Below, piece by piece: positions 43,376 through 52,398 of a DNA stretch of 60,000 nucleotides. The notes beneath the pieces were generated by a model that searched no databases, had not been told where the DNA came from, and saw only the letters and a list, made by a program, of their open reading frames with translations. Made by a program: the position numbers and the translations under genes. Source of the DNA: Diphasiastrum complanatum (taxonomy: Eukaryota > Streptophyta > Lycopodiopsida > Lycopodiales > Lycopodiaceae); NCBI GenBank assembly GCA_029204225.1, contig CM055095.1, positions 62,293,910 through 62,353,909 on the forward strand. Reading direction: 5' to 3'. Each line of letters starts with the position of its first letter. Within the stretch, counting starts at the first letter, position 1.

Positions 43376-43676
43376 AAAGACAAAAGCATACTGATGTAAT
43401 CACCCAATGTGCATACCTGGCATATCTGATGCTCTCTCAAAATGCCTGAATATTTGCCTGTCTCAATAGCAAGCTGATGCGAAGAGACTCGTAACTGTCC
43501 CAATCTGTATCGGAGCCCAAAAGAAAGAGGAAGAGATAGATATAAGGTCTAAAAGGAAGTCCCAAATTGTCTCTGCGTAAGATATGTGCACCATAAAAGG
43601 TAAGCTTGACTCTATCATGATCAGGACGATCCCATACTATGTGACAACATCTACGATACAGTTGATGTCTGATAAA

Positions 43677-43679
<3 letters not shown>
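43376..43679 (-). mobile_element. LINE ORF2 fragment inside G4
   Basis: Minus-strand piece of about 300 bases encoding MGQLRVSSHQLAIETGKYSG and EHQICQVCTLG, homologous to LGQLRVSSHQLAIEIGRFHG of the LINE at 45878. Its 5' side adjoins a (GA)n array and its 3' side the RT of G4. It replaces gag and protease, which suggests deletion or recombination at the site. Confidence 0.8.

Positions 43680-43720
<41 letters not shown>
43680..43720. repeat. (GA)n microsatellite
   Basis: 41-bp perfect array between the LINE fragment and the G4 leader. Confidence 0.95.
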
Positions 43721-43722
<2 letters not shown>

Positions 43723-43739
43723 GAAAATCCAAGCGGAAA

Positions 43740-44130
43740 ATGGGTGCCGGGCAGCAGCTAGTAAGATCCACAAATGTCCTGCAAAAAAAAAAGAAGGGGA
43801 AAACTACTGAAAATGGTGATGAAGTAGGGCGCTGGACAGCCTCCAAACAATCAGCAAAGTGGACAGCAAATTGATAGAGAAATCCGTTGAAGATGGCAAG
43901 GTAGTAGGGCGCTGGGTGAAGAAAATCGACGAAAGTGACAAGGTAGTAGGGCGCTGGCCAGCCTCTACCAAATTTGGAAAAATGATAGAAATTTGATGAA
44001 AAAATTGACGAAAGTGATGGGTTAGTAGGGCGCTGGACAGCCTCTACTAAATCTGAAAAAAACGATGGAAATCTGATGAAAACATCGATGAAAGTGATGG
44101 GTTAGTAGGGCGCTAGACAACCTCTAACTG
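43740..44130 (-). repeat. G4 leader tandem repeats
   Basis: About four units of roughly 60-85 bases, each with GTAGGGCGCTGG-ACAGCCTC followed by an A-rich stretch with GAAAGTGA. The same GGCTGTCC core occurs in the leaders of G1 and G5. Confidence 0.82.
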
Positions 44131-44247
44131 ATCAAAAGTTGAAAGTAGAATTTGCCCATGATCGTTGCTTTGTGAAGGATGTGAACCAAAGGTTCAAAGT
44201 TATTGCGGATGGAGTACTAAATCTGAAAAAGTGGTGCACAGGAAAGT

Positions 44248-44259
44248 GCTCTGATACCA
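44248..44259 (-). other. G4 primer binding site (initiator tRNA-Met)
   Basis: TGGTATCAGAGC on the minus strand, directly after the LTR end. Confidence 0.92.
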
Positions 44260-44625
44260 AGTTATGAATGCAACCACAACTGATCTAGAGCTAAGCTATG
44301 AAAGCATCACATAAGAAAGACTTAACCCTAAGAAAGCAGGAAAGAGAGATTAAGGAGACTAAAGAGAGAGATCATATCATCATCTGAGTAACAAATGACA
44401 CAGATTCCCTACTTATAGCCTAAAGGAAGCCCTAACAGGAAGCTTCCAGTGGCAAGGGCCCAACTGGGAGGGATAATAGTGCGCCTTTCAAGAAGGCCCC
44501 CACTCTCTAGTAATATGTCCAAATAATGAATAATAAGGCCCAAGGCCAACCAGATAGTCTAAGTGTCAATAATGAATAAAAAAGGGCCCAAGGCCTGCTT
44601 ATGCATAAAGTATAGTAAATGTAAC
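44260..44625 (-). repeat. G4 5' LTR, truncated
   Basis: Begins AGTTATGAATGCAACC and parallels 40358-40760 up to GTAAATGTAA. The final ~40 bases are replaced by unrelated sequence. Confidence 0.88.
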
Positions 44626-45275
44626 ACATATTGATCGAGATATCTTAAAATATTCAAAAGGCTTTTAGCTCTTTTCAAAGGAACTCATGAGTGTATCTTG
44701 AATATCAATGTCATGAGAGCTTGAAGTGACACAATTGTTGACCCACTAACAACTTCAAAAATGAAAATTTCAAAAACTCAATTGTATAGAGTAGTAACTA
44801 ATGTGGCAAGCACAAAGACGTAGAATGGGAAATGGATAGTTAAGGCTCAAACCCTTTTTTGTATCCTTCTTACCAGAAAAGTAGCTTGGGAGTTTGAAAT
44901 CTTTCATGATGAGAAACCTTTTTTTGTTTTTTTGGCTAATAATCATTTGTTCTCTATCTTTATGACATGTTTCAACAGTGTATGTGTGGAAATTTTTAAC
45001 CTAATATAAATTAGAAAAGAAATGGCCACTTTCATAGTATCTCTTATTACTATCGTTTTTGGCTTGGATTTTCATTTGGCATAGAATTAGTATGTACAAT
45101 AATTATGTTAAGCTAGATGTTTTCAAAGAAAGACTGTCAGACTCCTTGAACTCAACTTACAAACAACCATCAATCATGCACAGATTGATCTCCAGTCTCC
45201 AACTTTTCTCAATTCTTAGCAAGTAAGTAGCATGAATCCACCAAGAACATGAGGAGCTAGTTGCTTTGCATCCAC
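44626..45275. other. Unassigned sequence
   Basis: AT-rich, no coding or repeat signal recognised; possibly host intron. Confidence 0.45.
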
Positions 45276-45740
45276 CCACTGCATAGATTATGACGAGGAA
45301 TGCCTCTCTCTAGGCTCACTTGTGCACAATCCTCAAGCACCCCTTAATCCTGACCCTTTCTAGTGTCAACACATGGCAAACTCTATGCACACTTGGCACT
45401 TCGTAGTACCTTGACACAAAGGCAAGCAACTAGGCTGACATGTGTCACTCATACATTGGACCATGTGTCCAGTAAACACATGCCATGTCCTGTTTGACCG
45501 ATCAACCTTGACATGTGTCACTCATTCACTGGACCAAGTGTCTCAGTGAGCATATGACACGTCCCATTGACTAGTCAACTCCCCTATTTTCTAGGAGGTC
45601 AGTCTAGCCAGTCCTAATAAATGACCCAATACCCCATGCCAAAGCTAAGCACGACTCTTTGAGGTCTGAAGCCTGTAATTACAGTGTATTTACAATTTAC
45701 TTGCAAAGGTCACCACAAGCCGACACCATTTCAGTAATCA
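45276..45740 (-). repeat. LTR fragment of the G2 family
   Basis: Homologous to 20490-20880: both start GCATAGATTATGAYGAGGAA and share CTCTCTCTAGGCTCACT, CTGACCCTTTC and the ACATGTGTCACTCAT / TATGACACGT blocks. A GTGTCACTCAT-containing block is duplicated here. No internal region is attached. Confidence 0.8.
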
Positions 45741-45836
45741 CAATAATTACGAAATGTACCTCTATCTAGAGAGACTGTAAATAAATGGGACAGGGAGTAA
45801 AAGCTGTAACAAAGACCCACAAAATTTATGTGTCAA

Positions 45837-45841
<5 letters not shown>

Positions 45842-45877
<36 letters not shown>
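45842..45877. repeat. (TC)n microsatellite before LINE F
   Basis: 36-bp perfect array directly upstream of LINE F. Confidence 0.95.
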
Positions 45878-45880
<3 letters not shown>

Positions 45881-45929
45881 TCTTGGGTTGTTTCCGGCAT
45901 AGCAGTGGCATATTTGATCACATCTGGAG

Positions 45930-46394
45930 CACCATTGGGGTGAAGTAGGGTTGTTCCCTCTCACCATTCCTCTTTGGCTTGTATATTGATGAGTTGGAGA
46001 GAGTCATTACACAGGATGGTGGTCCTGGCTGCAGGCTTGGTGACATATTGATTGTTATCCTCCTTTATGCCGATGATGTGGTATTGGTCTCACCAACCAG
46101 AGAGGGTCTACAGAGACAGTTGGATTGCTTGCATGAGTTTTGTACCAGATGGGGCCTAGGGGTGAAATTGGGAAGACCAAGGTTATGGTCTTCAACACTT
46201 TGAGAGCATTCATGCAGCGACAGGAGCTTACTCTGGGTGGACAGGTTCTAGAGGTGGTCCCTTCCTACACATACCTGGGGGTCCTTTTCTCAGGTCCTAT
46301 TTTTAGCATGAGACAGGCAGCTACCACTCGAGTGGGGAAGGGACACGCCTCCCTTGTTCAGCTAGAGCGATTTTGCTTCCGGAATTCCATCTAG
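45930..46394 (+). pseudogene. LINE F reverse transcriptase, C-terminal part
   Basis: Encodes YIDELERVITQDGGPGCRLG, the catalytic YADD in LLYADDVVLVS, QRQLDCLHEFCTRWGLGV and, after a frameshift near 46165, KTKVMVFNTLRAFMQRQELT and VVPSYTYLGVLFSGPIFS. RT motifs before the palm are absent. Confidence 0.86.
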
Positions 46395-46729
46395 GATGCT
46401 CGCAGTAAGTGTCGCCTCTTTGATACCATTGTTACTCCCACAACTTTATATGCAGCAGAGATATGGTGTACAGGTCTCCCTTCTTCACACTGGGCCAGTC
46501 TCTCATGATTACAGACCACCATGCTAGCTCGGTTGATTCGAGCGAAGCTTTCTGTTCCACATGAGATTCTCCTAGCCGAGTTTGCAGTTCCACCTATACA
46601 GATCGAGGCAGCTCTTTAGCTCATCACCTATATACAGAGGATACAGGCGTTACCAGAGATAGACAGGCGATACATACAGGTTGCACTATCCTCTTCACAC
46701 CGTCTTCATGATCAGGGCTACAGGTTATC

Positions 46730-47602
46730 ATGGTTCTCTCAGGCCTCTCACCTCCTACTTGCGTCATTTGGCATCTCCATCACAGAGCTCCCTCACACAT
46801 ATATATCAGACGCTTCCTCTATCGCACATATCTAGAGCGGACTTGGCGTAACCAGTTAGGGGTTAAGCCAGCGTTCTACCGGACTCATTTCTTGGAGCTA
46901 GATGCATCGGGGACCCCAGTCATACCACGCTACTTGGACTCGGGACTGTCACATTGCCTCAGATTCACATTGGGGCAGCTCAGGGTGTCCTCTCATCAGC
47001 TGGCTATTGAGATTGGGAGGTTCCATGGTATTCCCAGAGAGGAGCGGATTTGCCAGTTATGTTCTCTAGGTGAGGTGGAGTCTGAGGAGCACTTTATCTT
47101 TAGGTGCCCTGTATATTATGAGATCAGAGGACGATACCATTGCCTGTTCCGAGAGATGTCTACCACTCTACGCTCCCTCATAGCTTATGAGGACCCACGG
47201 TGTGTCGCTTTGATGGTACGCGAGATGTCCATCCTACGGAGAGATTTATACAAGACACCCCAACAACATCTTACCTCACAGCCATTGATTACTCCATTCT
47301 TTACTAGGCGGAGATCACGTGATTTAGTGCCTGCGGATGAGGATTATGATTATGACGACGACGAGGATGATGGCCGCTCTCATGCTCATAGAGATCAGAG
47401 ACGGTGTACCTCCCACCACCACCATGTTACTACCAGGATTACCAGACATTCTACGCAGAGGCGTACAACCACTATTACACATGCACGTGCTCATGCTCAC
47501 AGACGACGTCGGCAGGCTCCAGCGCCTTCCTATTTTGTGGCTCGCATCACATCATTTTACAGCATCAGCACAGCCTTGACATCTTACCATAGATATATAT
47601 GA
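46730..47602 (+). CDS. LINE F ORF2 C-terminal region with CCHC finger and charged tail
   Basis: 290-codon open frame, the tail of ORF2. It has YIRRFLYRTYLERTWRNQLG, LGQLRVSSHQLAIEIGRFHG and a cysteine-histidine finger ICQLCSLGEVESEEHFIFRC (C-x2-C-x8-H-x4-C), then SYEDPRCVALMVREMSILRR-type sequence. It ends with an acidic run (DEDYDYDDDEDDG) and a His/Arg/Thr-rich tail (RRCTSHHHHVTTRITRH) before VARITSFYSIS. The finger is usual at the end of L1-like ORF2. The acidic-basic tail is peculiar to this copy. Confidence 0.83.
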   Translation: MVLSGLSPPTCVIWHLHHRAPSHIYIRRFLYRTYLERTWRNQLGVKPAFYRTHFLELDASGTPVIPRYLDSGLSHCLRFTLGQLRVSSHQLAIEIGRFHGIPREERICQLCSLGEVESEEHFIFRCPVYYEIRGRYHCLFREMSTTLRSLIAYEDPRCVALMVREMSILRRDLYKTPQQHLTSQPLITPFFTRRRSRDLVPADEDYDYDDDEDDGRSHAHRDQRRCTSHHHHVTTRITRHSTQRRTTTITHARAHAHRRRRQAPAPSYFVARITSFYSISTALTSYHRYI

Positions 47603-47763
47603 TTACTATGCGCACACTCTCGCATACATGTCTGTTTTAGTTTGCACTAGATGTTTTCTTTATTACAGTCTAGAGACGTTTTTATATGCTCCGATGGTTA
47701 CCACATACTTGACATGTACTTCATTAGTCTTATATGCCTTTTGGCATGGAAAAGACATTAATA

Positions 47764-47766
<3 letters not shown>

Positions 47767-47826
<60 letters not shown>
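47767..47826. repeat. (CT)n tail of LINE F
   Basis: 60-bp perfect array. It separates LINE F from LINE G. Confidence 0.95.
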
Positions 47827-47829
<3 letters not shown>

Positions 47830-48080
47830 GGCCTCCCTCTGATCGTGATGGCCTCCCTTTGATCGCGATGGCCTCCTCTTTCTGATTGTGATGGCCTCCC
47901 TCTCTGATCGCGATGGCCTCTTGAGCGTGCTGCCTTTTGAGCTGGCTCTCCATCGCTGTTGGTCACCCTTGAAGTCGCTTTAAAACTACCTAATGCTCTC
48001 CCTCTCTGAGCGCGATGGCCTCCCTGATGGCCTCCTGAGCGCCTGAGCTGGCTCTCCATTGTTGTTGATCGCTCTGATCT
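47827..48080. repeat. Degenerate ~20-30-bp repeats in LINE G 5' region
   Basis: Six or more copies of GATGGCCTCC with CTCTGATCG linkers. A related CAGCAGATC/GATGGAGGACAG repeat occupies the same place in LINE E. Confidence 0.75.
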
Positions 48081-48266
48081 GCCCTTGAAGTCGCTTTCAT
48101 TCATTGCTTGCCTCTAGAAGCTTCAATCGAAGGTTCACTGGAAGAGTGTGCAGAGATAGTGAGCACCTTAAAGGTGGAAAGGCACATTTTTGGACGCCAT
48201 CTTCTTCAGTGCTATTCCAGTTCCAGTGCATTCAGAGAAGGAACTACATCTTGAAATTGAGCAGGT

Positions 48267-48899
48267 TTGCTCGTTGAGTCCCTGCTCGGATATATGGAAC
48301 CAGCTACACCTCCCTCTGCTCTCTCTCCTAATCCTTATACTCCTCCATTTGTGCTATCTAAGGTCTCACCTCCAACTATCCCTCGCTCTATTCTACCGGA
48401 AGACGTCCAATTTCATGTTGGGCAATTGTATGCACTATTTTCAGAAGTACAAGGAGAAAATGCAGCGCTCAAATTGGAGGTTCAAAAATTATGGGATGAG
48501 ATCAGCCAGCTGCGAACTCTATTACCATCATCTACTACGGACCTTGCAGAAACTTCTAACAAGATTTCCAGCCTTGAGAAACAAGTGGAAGAGACAAAAT
48601 CATGGGCAGCACTGTTCAAAAAAGATAATGGTATGATAGATTTGCCTACGAATGTTTCAATTGACTCAAGATTAGAAAGCATGTTTTCAGAGCAAGGGAA
48701 AAGAGCTAAAAAAGCTCTCAATATTAGAGTGAGAGGCATCCCAAATGCTGGAAAACCTCTTGAGGAAGCTAAGGATTTACTTTGCAATAAACTCTCACAC
48801 TCAACTGAGGGATTTGAAACTGCTTGGAGAGGCAAGTATGATGAGAATGTTTTATTTATTAAATTCCGGTCTCTTGTACATCTCGTATTGCTGACTTGA
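48267..48899 (+). CDS. LINE G ORF1 (coiled coil, RNA-binding)
   Basis: 210-codon frame. The likely true start is MEPATPPSALSPNPYTPP (48295). It contains a Pro/Ser-rich start, coiled coil LYALFSEVQGENAALKLEVQ and NKISSLEKQVEETKSWAALF, then the RNA-binding domain KKALNIRVRGIPNAGKPLEE, LCNKLSHSTEGFETAWRGKY and DENVLFIKFRSL. An indel near 48870 moves the C-terminal part (KLKGTFIFMDDDLTHTQWLA) to another frame. Confidence 0.84.
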   Translation: MLVESLLGYMEPATPPSALSPNPYTPPFVLSKVSPPTIPRSILPEDVQFHVGQLYALFSEVQGENAALKLEVQKLWDEISQLRTLLPSSTTDLAETSNKISSLEKQVEETKSWAALFKKDNGMIDLPTNVSIDSRLESMFSEQGKRAKKALNIRVRGIPNAGKPLEEAKDLLCNKLSHSTEGFETAWRGKYDENVLFIKFRSLVHLVLLT

Positions 48900-48971
48900 A
48901 ACTTCGAGCCAAGCTGAAAGGGACTTTTATTTTTATGGATGATGATTTAACTCATACGCAATGGCTAGCAA

Positions 48972-50512
48972 CATGTTGACAGTTTTGGAGCCCATAAGAT
49001 AGCAAATTGAACCCCTATGGTGGACTATTGATCTTCTGGCAGCCTTTGAGCATCTTTTACTACTTTGGTTGTTTATTCTTTTGCTTTTGTGAAAATCCAG
49101 CCCACAAAGGATTTGTGAAATTATTTGTAACTTCCTCAATACTCAGTGTTTTTCAGATCTATCAGTTGCAATAGGTTTCTTGTGGTAGGTTGTTGGTAGG
49201 GTAGGGTTTTTTGCCTTTCTACTCAAAGACTACCACCTGTTTTTGCTGATTATTAGTTTGACACCCAAGTTTGATGATTTTTGGAGAAGAAGAGTTTGTG
49301 AGTAGCTAAAACTTGGCTGTGGGAGGTCTATTCTATCCGGTTCTTCAAGGAATTTAAATCTATCTGTGTTGCCAATTTGGATCAAGAGATTAGAAGGGAA
49401 TTTCAGATGTGTTCATAGATGATCTTTCATCTATTTTAACTCTTAGGAGGAATGTGGAACATACGATTGAACTGATACCCGGATCATGTCCTGTCAATAG
49501 ATGTCCAAGTGAGACAGATGGTCGATGATTATCTGGCCAGAGGGCAGATACGACCTAGTTATTCCCCTTTTGCCTCTCCAATCATTCTTGTAAAGAAGAA
49601 GGATGGATCATGGCGTATGTGTCTGGATTATTGAGGTTTGAACAAGATAATGCTTAAACATTGATATCCTATGCCATGTATAGATGATCTGCTAGATGCC
49701 TTGTCAGGTGTCACTATGTTTAGTAATATTCACCTAAAGAGTGAATACCATCAAGTTAGAGTTTGTGAAGAGGATGTACACAAGACTCCCTTCAGTACTC
49801 AATTCGGTCACTATGAGTATCTTGTGATGCCATTTGGGTTGACTAATGCCCTAGCTACATTCATGATGATGATGAATGATGTGCTTAGACCGTATACGGG
49901 TATATTTGTCTTAAATTTTGTTGATGACATATTGAGCTATAGTGTAGGTGACATCACCTAGAATTGTGTTGTCTACTTTGAGGGAGAAAACTTTATCTGT
50001 CAATAATAAAAAAAGAAGGGAATCATTTAAAAGGAAATAGAGTATCTTCGTCATATACTATCTGCTAATGGAGGGAGACCAGATCCTAAGAAGTTGCTGT
50101 GATCGTTGTGTGGCCTGTGCTAGCTGATTTGAGAACACTCCGTTCTTTTCTTGGGTTGGCGGTATTTTATAGAAGATATGCTAAAAGAATACTCTATATA
50201 ACAGCACCTTTGACTGATTGACTCAAAAGAAAAGATTTGGTTAGTGGACTGAACTGCAACAAGCAAGCTTTGATCAGTTAAAGCAAGCTATCACTGAGTG
50301 CGTCACTCTAAAGATTGTAGACCCTCAAAAGCCCTATGTTCCATATGGGAGAGTATTTTTGTGGACTTTATTACATGTTTACCAAGTACTCAGCAACAAC
50401 ATAGTTCTATCGTAGTTGTGGTTGACAGACTCAATAAAATGGCTCATTTTATCCCAACTAATAATAAGATTGATGCATCTAGTATGGCTGATTTGCTTGT
50501 AAATCTTAGGTA
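48972..50512 (+). mobile_element. Gypsy relic G6 (G2 family)
   Basis: Plus-strand remnant: leader (48972-49410, homologous to the G2 leader), then RT without gag or protease ([67 protein letters not shown]) and a short RNase H part joined to integrase (FVDFITCLPSTQQQHSSIVV, VDRLNKMAHFIPT). Several stops and two large deletions. Confidence 0.83.
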
Positions 50513-50525
50513 GGTTCTGATACCA
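50513..50525 (-). other. Primer-site-like sequence next to copia LTR
   Basis: TGGTATCAGAACC on the minus strand directly follows the LTR end ...TTCAACA. A primer site here means this LTR was a 5' LTR for sequence to the left, although that sequence is now gypsy G6. Confidence 0.7.
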
Positions 50526-51133
50526 TGTTGAATTCACACGTGTGGGACGCCCTACACATGTACTTTTGATCTCCTAATAATACCATAAAGATCAGACTAG
50601 CATTGATTGACAATAGGAAAGCTGATCATACAAGAAATATTATTGTGTTACAAGCAAGATCTGTCAACAAAACATGAAACTAAGTGCAATAAATGCCTCA
50701 ACTCGGCTAGAGAGAGAAAATGAAAGTACAAAACTCAAGTAGAGAGTGAGGGCACAAAGAGCTTAGTCTCCAAATTTGCATTACACACAAATTTCATCAT
50801 CTTCTCATTGAGAGTACATCACATATATATAGATCCATGGACTCTTCTCCTACTTTGAGTTGAATTGGAGTTATGAATCCACCTCTCAAGCTATCTAGAC
50901 TTATTCAAGCCACCTCAATATGTCTAATTGTGCCACCTAGTCTTTTCATGCATTAAATGTGGCATGCAAAGTACAAATGGCAATTCCTATGGTAGCTCGA
51001 GTTTCTACTTCTACCTACCTTGAATATTTTATTCTAAGATGGGTCTTTACTAAGCCAAAAGAGCTCAATTCATCTTTGGCATTTTTAGGACCCCTACTTA
51101 CAACATTAGATAGATTTTTCCAATATTTTGACA
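50526..51133 (-). repeat. Copia C4 LTR
   Basis: 608 bp, TGTTGAATTC...ATTTTGACA on the plus strand (minus TGTCAAAA...TTCAACA). It is preceded on its minus-strand 5' side by a purine tract (minus AGGAGT-like, 51134-51141). The outer 5' part recurs in opposite orientation at 58094-58272. Confidence 0.85.
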
Positions 51134-51167
51134 CTCCTAAAAAAGTATCTGATGTGGATCAAGCATC

Positions 51168-51172
51168 GATCT
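51168..51172. repeat. Target-site duplication of G5, left copy
   Basis: GATCT, repeated at 57402-57406. Confidence 0.9.
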
Positions 51173-51637
51173 AGTTACGGACTACAGGATACAGGCCTAC
51201 TGGGCTACTCTGCATATATTCCGCAGGCCTCTTTACATTTACTGTTGGTTATGTATATTTCTGGTTACGCATTTTATATTAGTCATGTACAAGCCTTAGA
51301 GCCTTTTTATATGCTTATGACCCGCACTGGGTCCTTTTTTATGACATTAACTGGCCTTGGGCTTTTATTATATGGTTATATGTGGAGTGGGGGCCCGTAG
51401 GAGGGCGCACTATTTTCCCTCCACATTTTGCCTCCCTTTACTTTTGAATTCCTATTTTAGGGTTCATTGGTAGGGTATTTATAGGGGCATTTGTACACTC
51501 ATTTTTCAGATTATTGATTGGTATTGCTTGGGCTCTTCGTGGGAGAACCTATTGTCTTGTCTATTGCTTGTAGGGCTTTAGTCTATTGTTGTCTTTTATG
51601 CTTCATTGATTCAACACCTGAGATTTTGATCATAACT
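51173..51637 (+). repeat. G5 5' LTR
   Basis: 465 bp, AGTTACGGACTACAGG...GATCATAACT. Contains a TATA-like GTATTTATAGGGGC near 51476. Termini AGTTA/TAACT as in G1. Confidence 0.94.
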
Positions 51638-51649
51638 TGGTATCAGAGC
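51638..51649 (+). other. G5 primer binding site (initiator tRNA-Met)
   Basis: TGGTATCAGAGC, with no spacer after the LTR. Confidence 0.95.
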
Positions 51650-52398
51650 ACTTTCCTGATTGCTGAATTTCAGATCTGATTTTCTGATTGGGTGCCCATT
51701 TTCCTTGCTGATTTTTCTCTCTTTGCTGAGGGCTTTCGTCTCTTTGCTTCAGCAACATTCAGCACAGTTTGGAGGAGGACCAACTCCCATCAGAGCATTT
51801 TCCTTGGCGGAGCTTTAGCAGATAGTTAGCGGAAGTACTTCAGCTAAATTTGGCGGCCAGAATATTTTTTTTTTTTTTTTTTTTGGGCAGATTATTTCCG
51901 GCGCCCAAGTTCCAAATCCTTTTCCCTCTTTTTTTGAATCCTCCATTTGATTCAGGGAGAGGATTCCCAGCCATCTTTGCAGTATTGATGGGAGGCTGTC
52001 CAACGCCCTACTTCATCACATTTTTCAGCCATTGTTCCAACAGAGTTTCGGCCATATTTCAGTTTTGATTGGAGGCTGTCCATCGCCCTATTTCATCACG
52101 TTTTCCACAGATTTCCAGTCATAGTTTCAGCATTGATTGGAGGCTGTCCAGCACCCACTTTCATTCTCCTTGTGGTTTCATTTTCCAGCCAGCTCTTCGC
52201 ACACGCTTGGAGCTCTATCGAGAGGTATCTTTGTTGGTTTTTCCTTGCTTTCCACACCTTTTCTTGACATTTGTCATTTCCTTTCTTGGTCTTAGTGTCG
52301 TTTGTGTACCTAAAGCGTATTTGGGGTGACGACAAAAGTCCGCTCCCTCCGATATTAAGCTTTTCTTACACTCTCTTCACTTCCTGCATTCCTTGACC
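51650..52398 (+). repeat. G5 leader with tandem repeats
   Basis: The first ~140 bases match the G1 leader. At 51950-52170 a block GATTGGAGGCTGTCCA followed by YGCCC and TTTCATCAC-TTTTCCA occurs about three times at ~70-base spacing. A run of 20 Ts lies near 51875. Confidence 0.82.

Larger units (their letters stand above)
40358..44625 (-). mobile_element. Gypsy element G4 (G1 family), deleted and rearranged
   Basis: Minus-strand element with 3' LTR 40358-40760, integrase, RNase H and RT, then a LINE ORF2 fragment and GA array in place of gag and protease, a repeat-rich leader, primer site 44248-44259 and a 5' LTR 44260-44625 that lacks its last ~40 bases. The chromodomain is mostly deleted. 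No target-site duplication can be matched, because one end is lost. Confidence 0.9.
45878..47826 (+). mobile_element. LINE F: RT to 3' end with (CT)n tail
   Basis: Plus-strand LINE, 5'-truncated within RT and bounded by TC arrays on both sides. It has RT motifs (YIDELERVITQDGG, LLYADDVVLVSPTREG, KTKVMVFNTLRAF), the ORF2 C-terminal half, and a 3' UTR with hairpin ATGCC-TTTT-GGCAT (47734-47747), ACATTAATAAAGC and (CT)n 47767-47826. It is the best copy for the 3' end of the family. Confidence 0.9.
47827..48971 (+). mobile_element. LINE G: 5' repeats and ORF1, 3'-truncated
   Basis: Plus-strand LINE that starts directly after the tail of LINE F. The first ~250 bases are a degenerate repeat with GATGGCCTCC and CTCTGATCGCGATGG units; then ORF1. 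At about 48972 it is cut by gypsy leader sequence (G6). Confidence 0.82.

Noticed and set aside
44626-44700. Possible next HFM1 exon
   Set aside because: I looked for the VHLYENLL-type block after motif VI here and at 40043-40357 and found neither sequence nor suitable splice sites.
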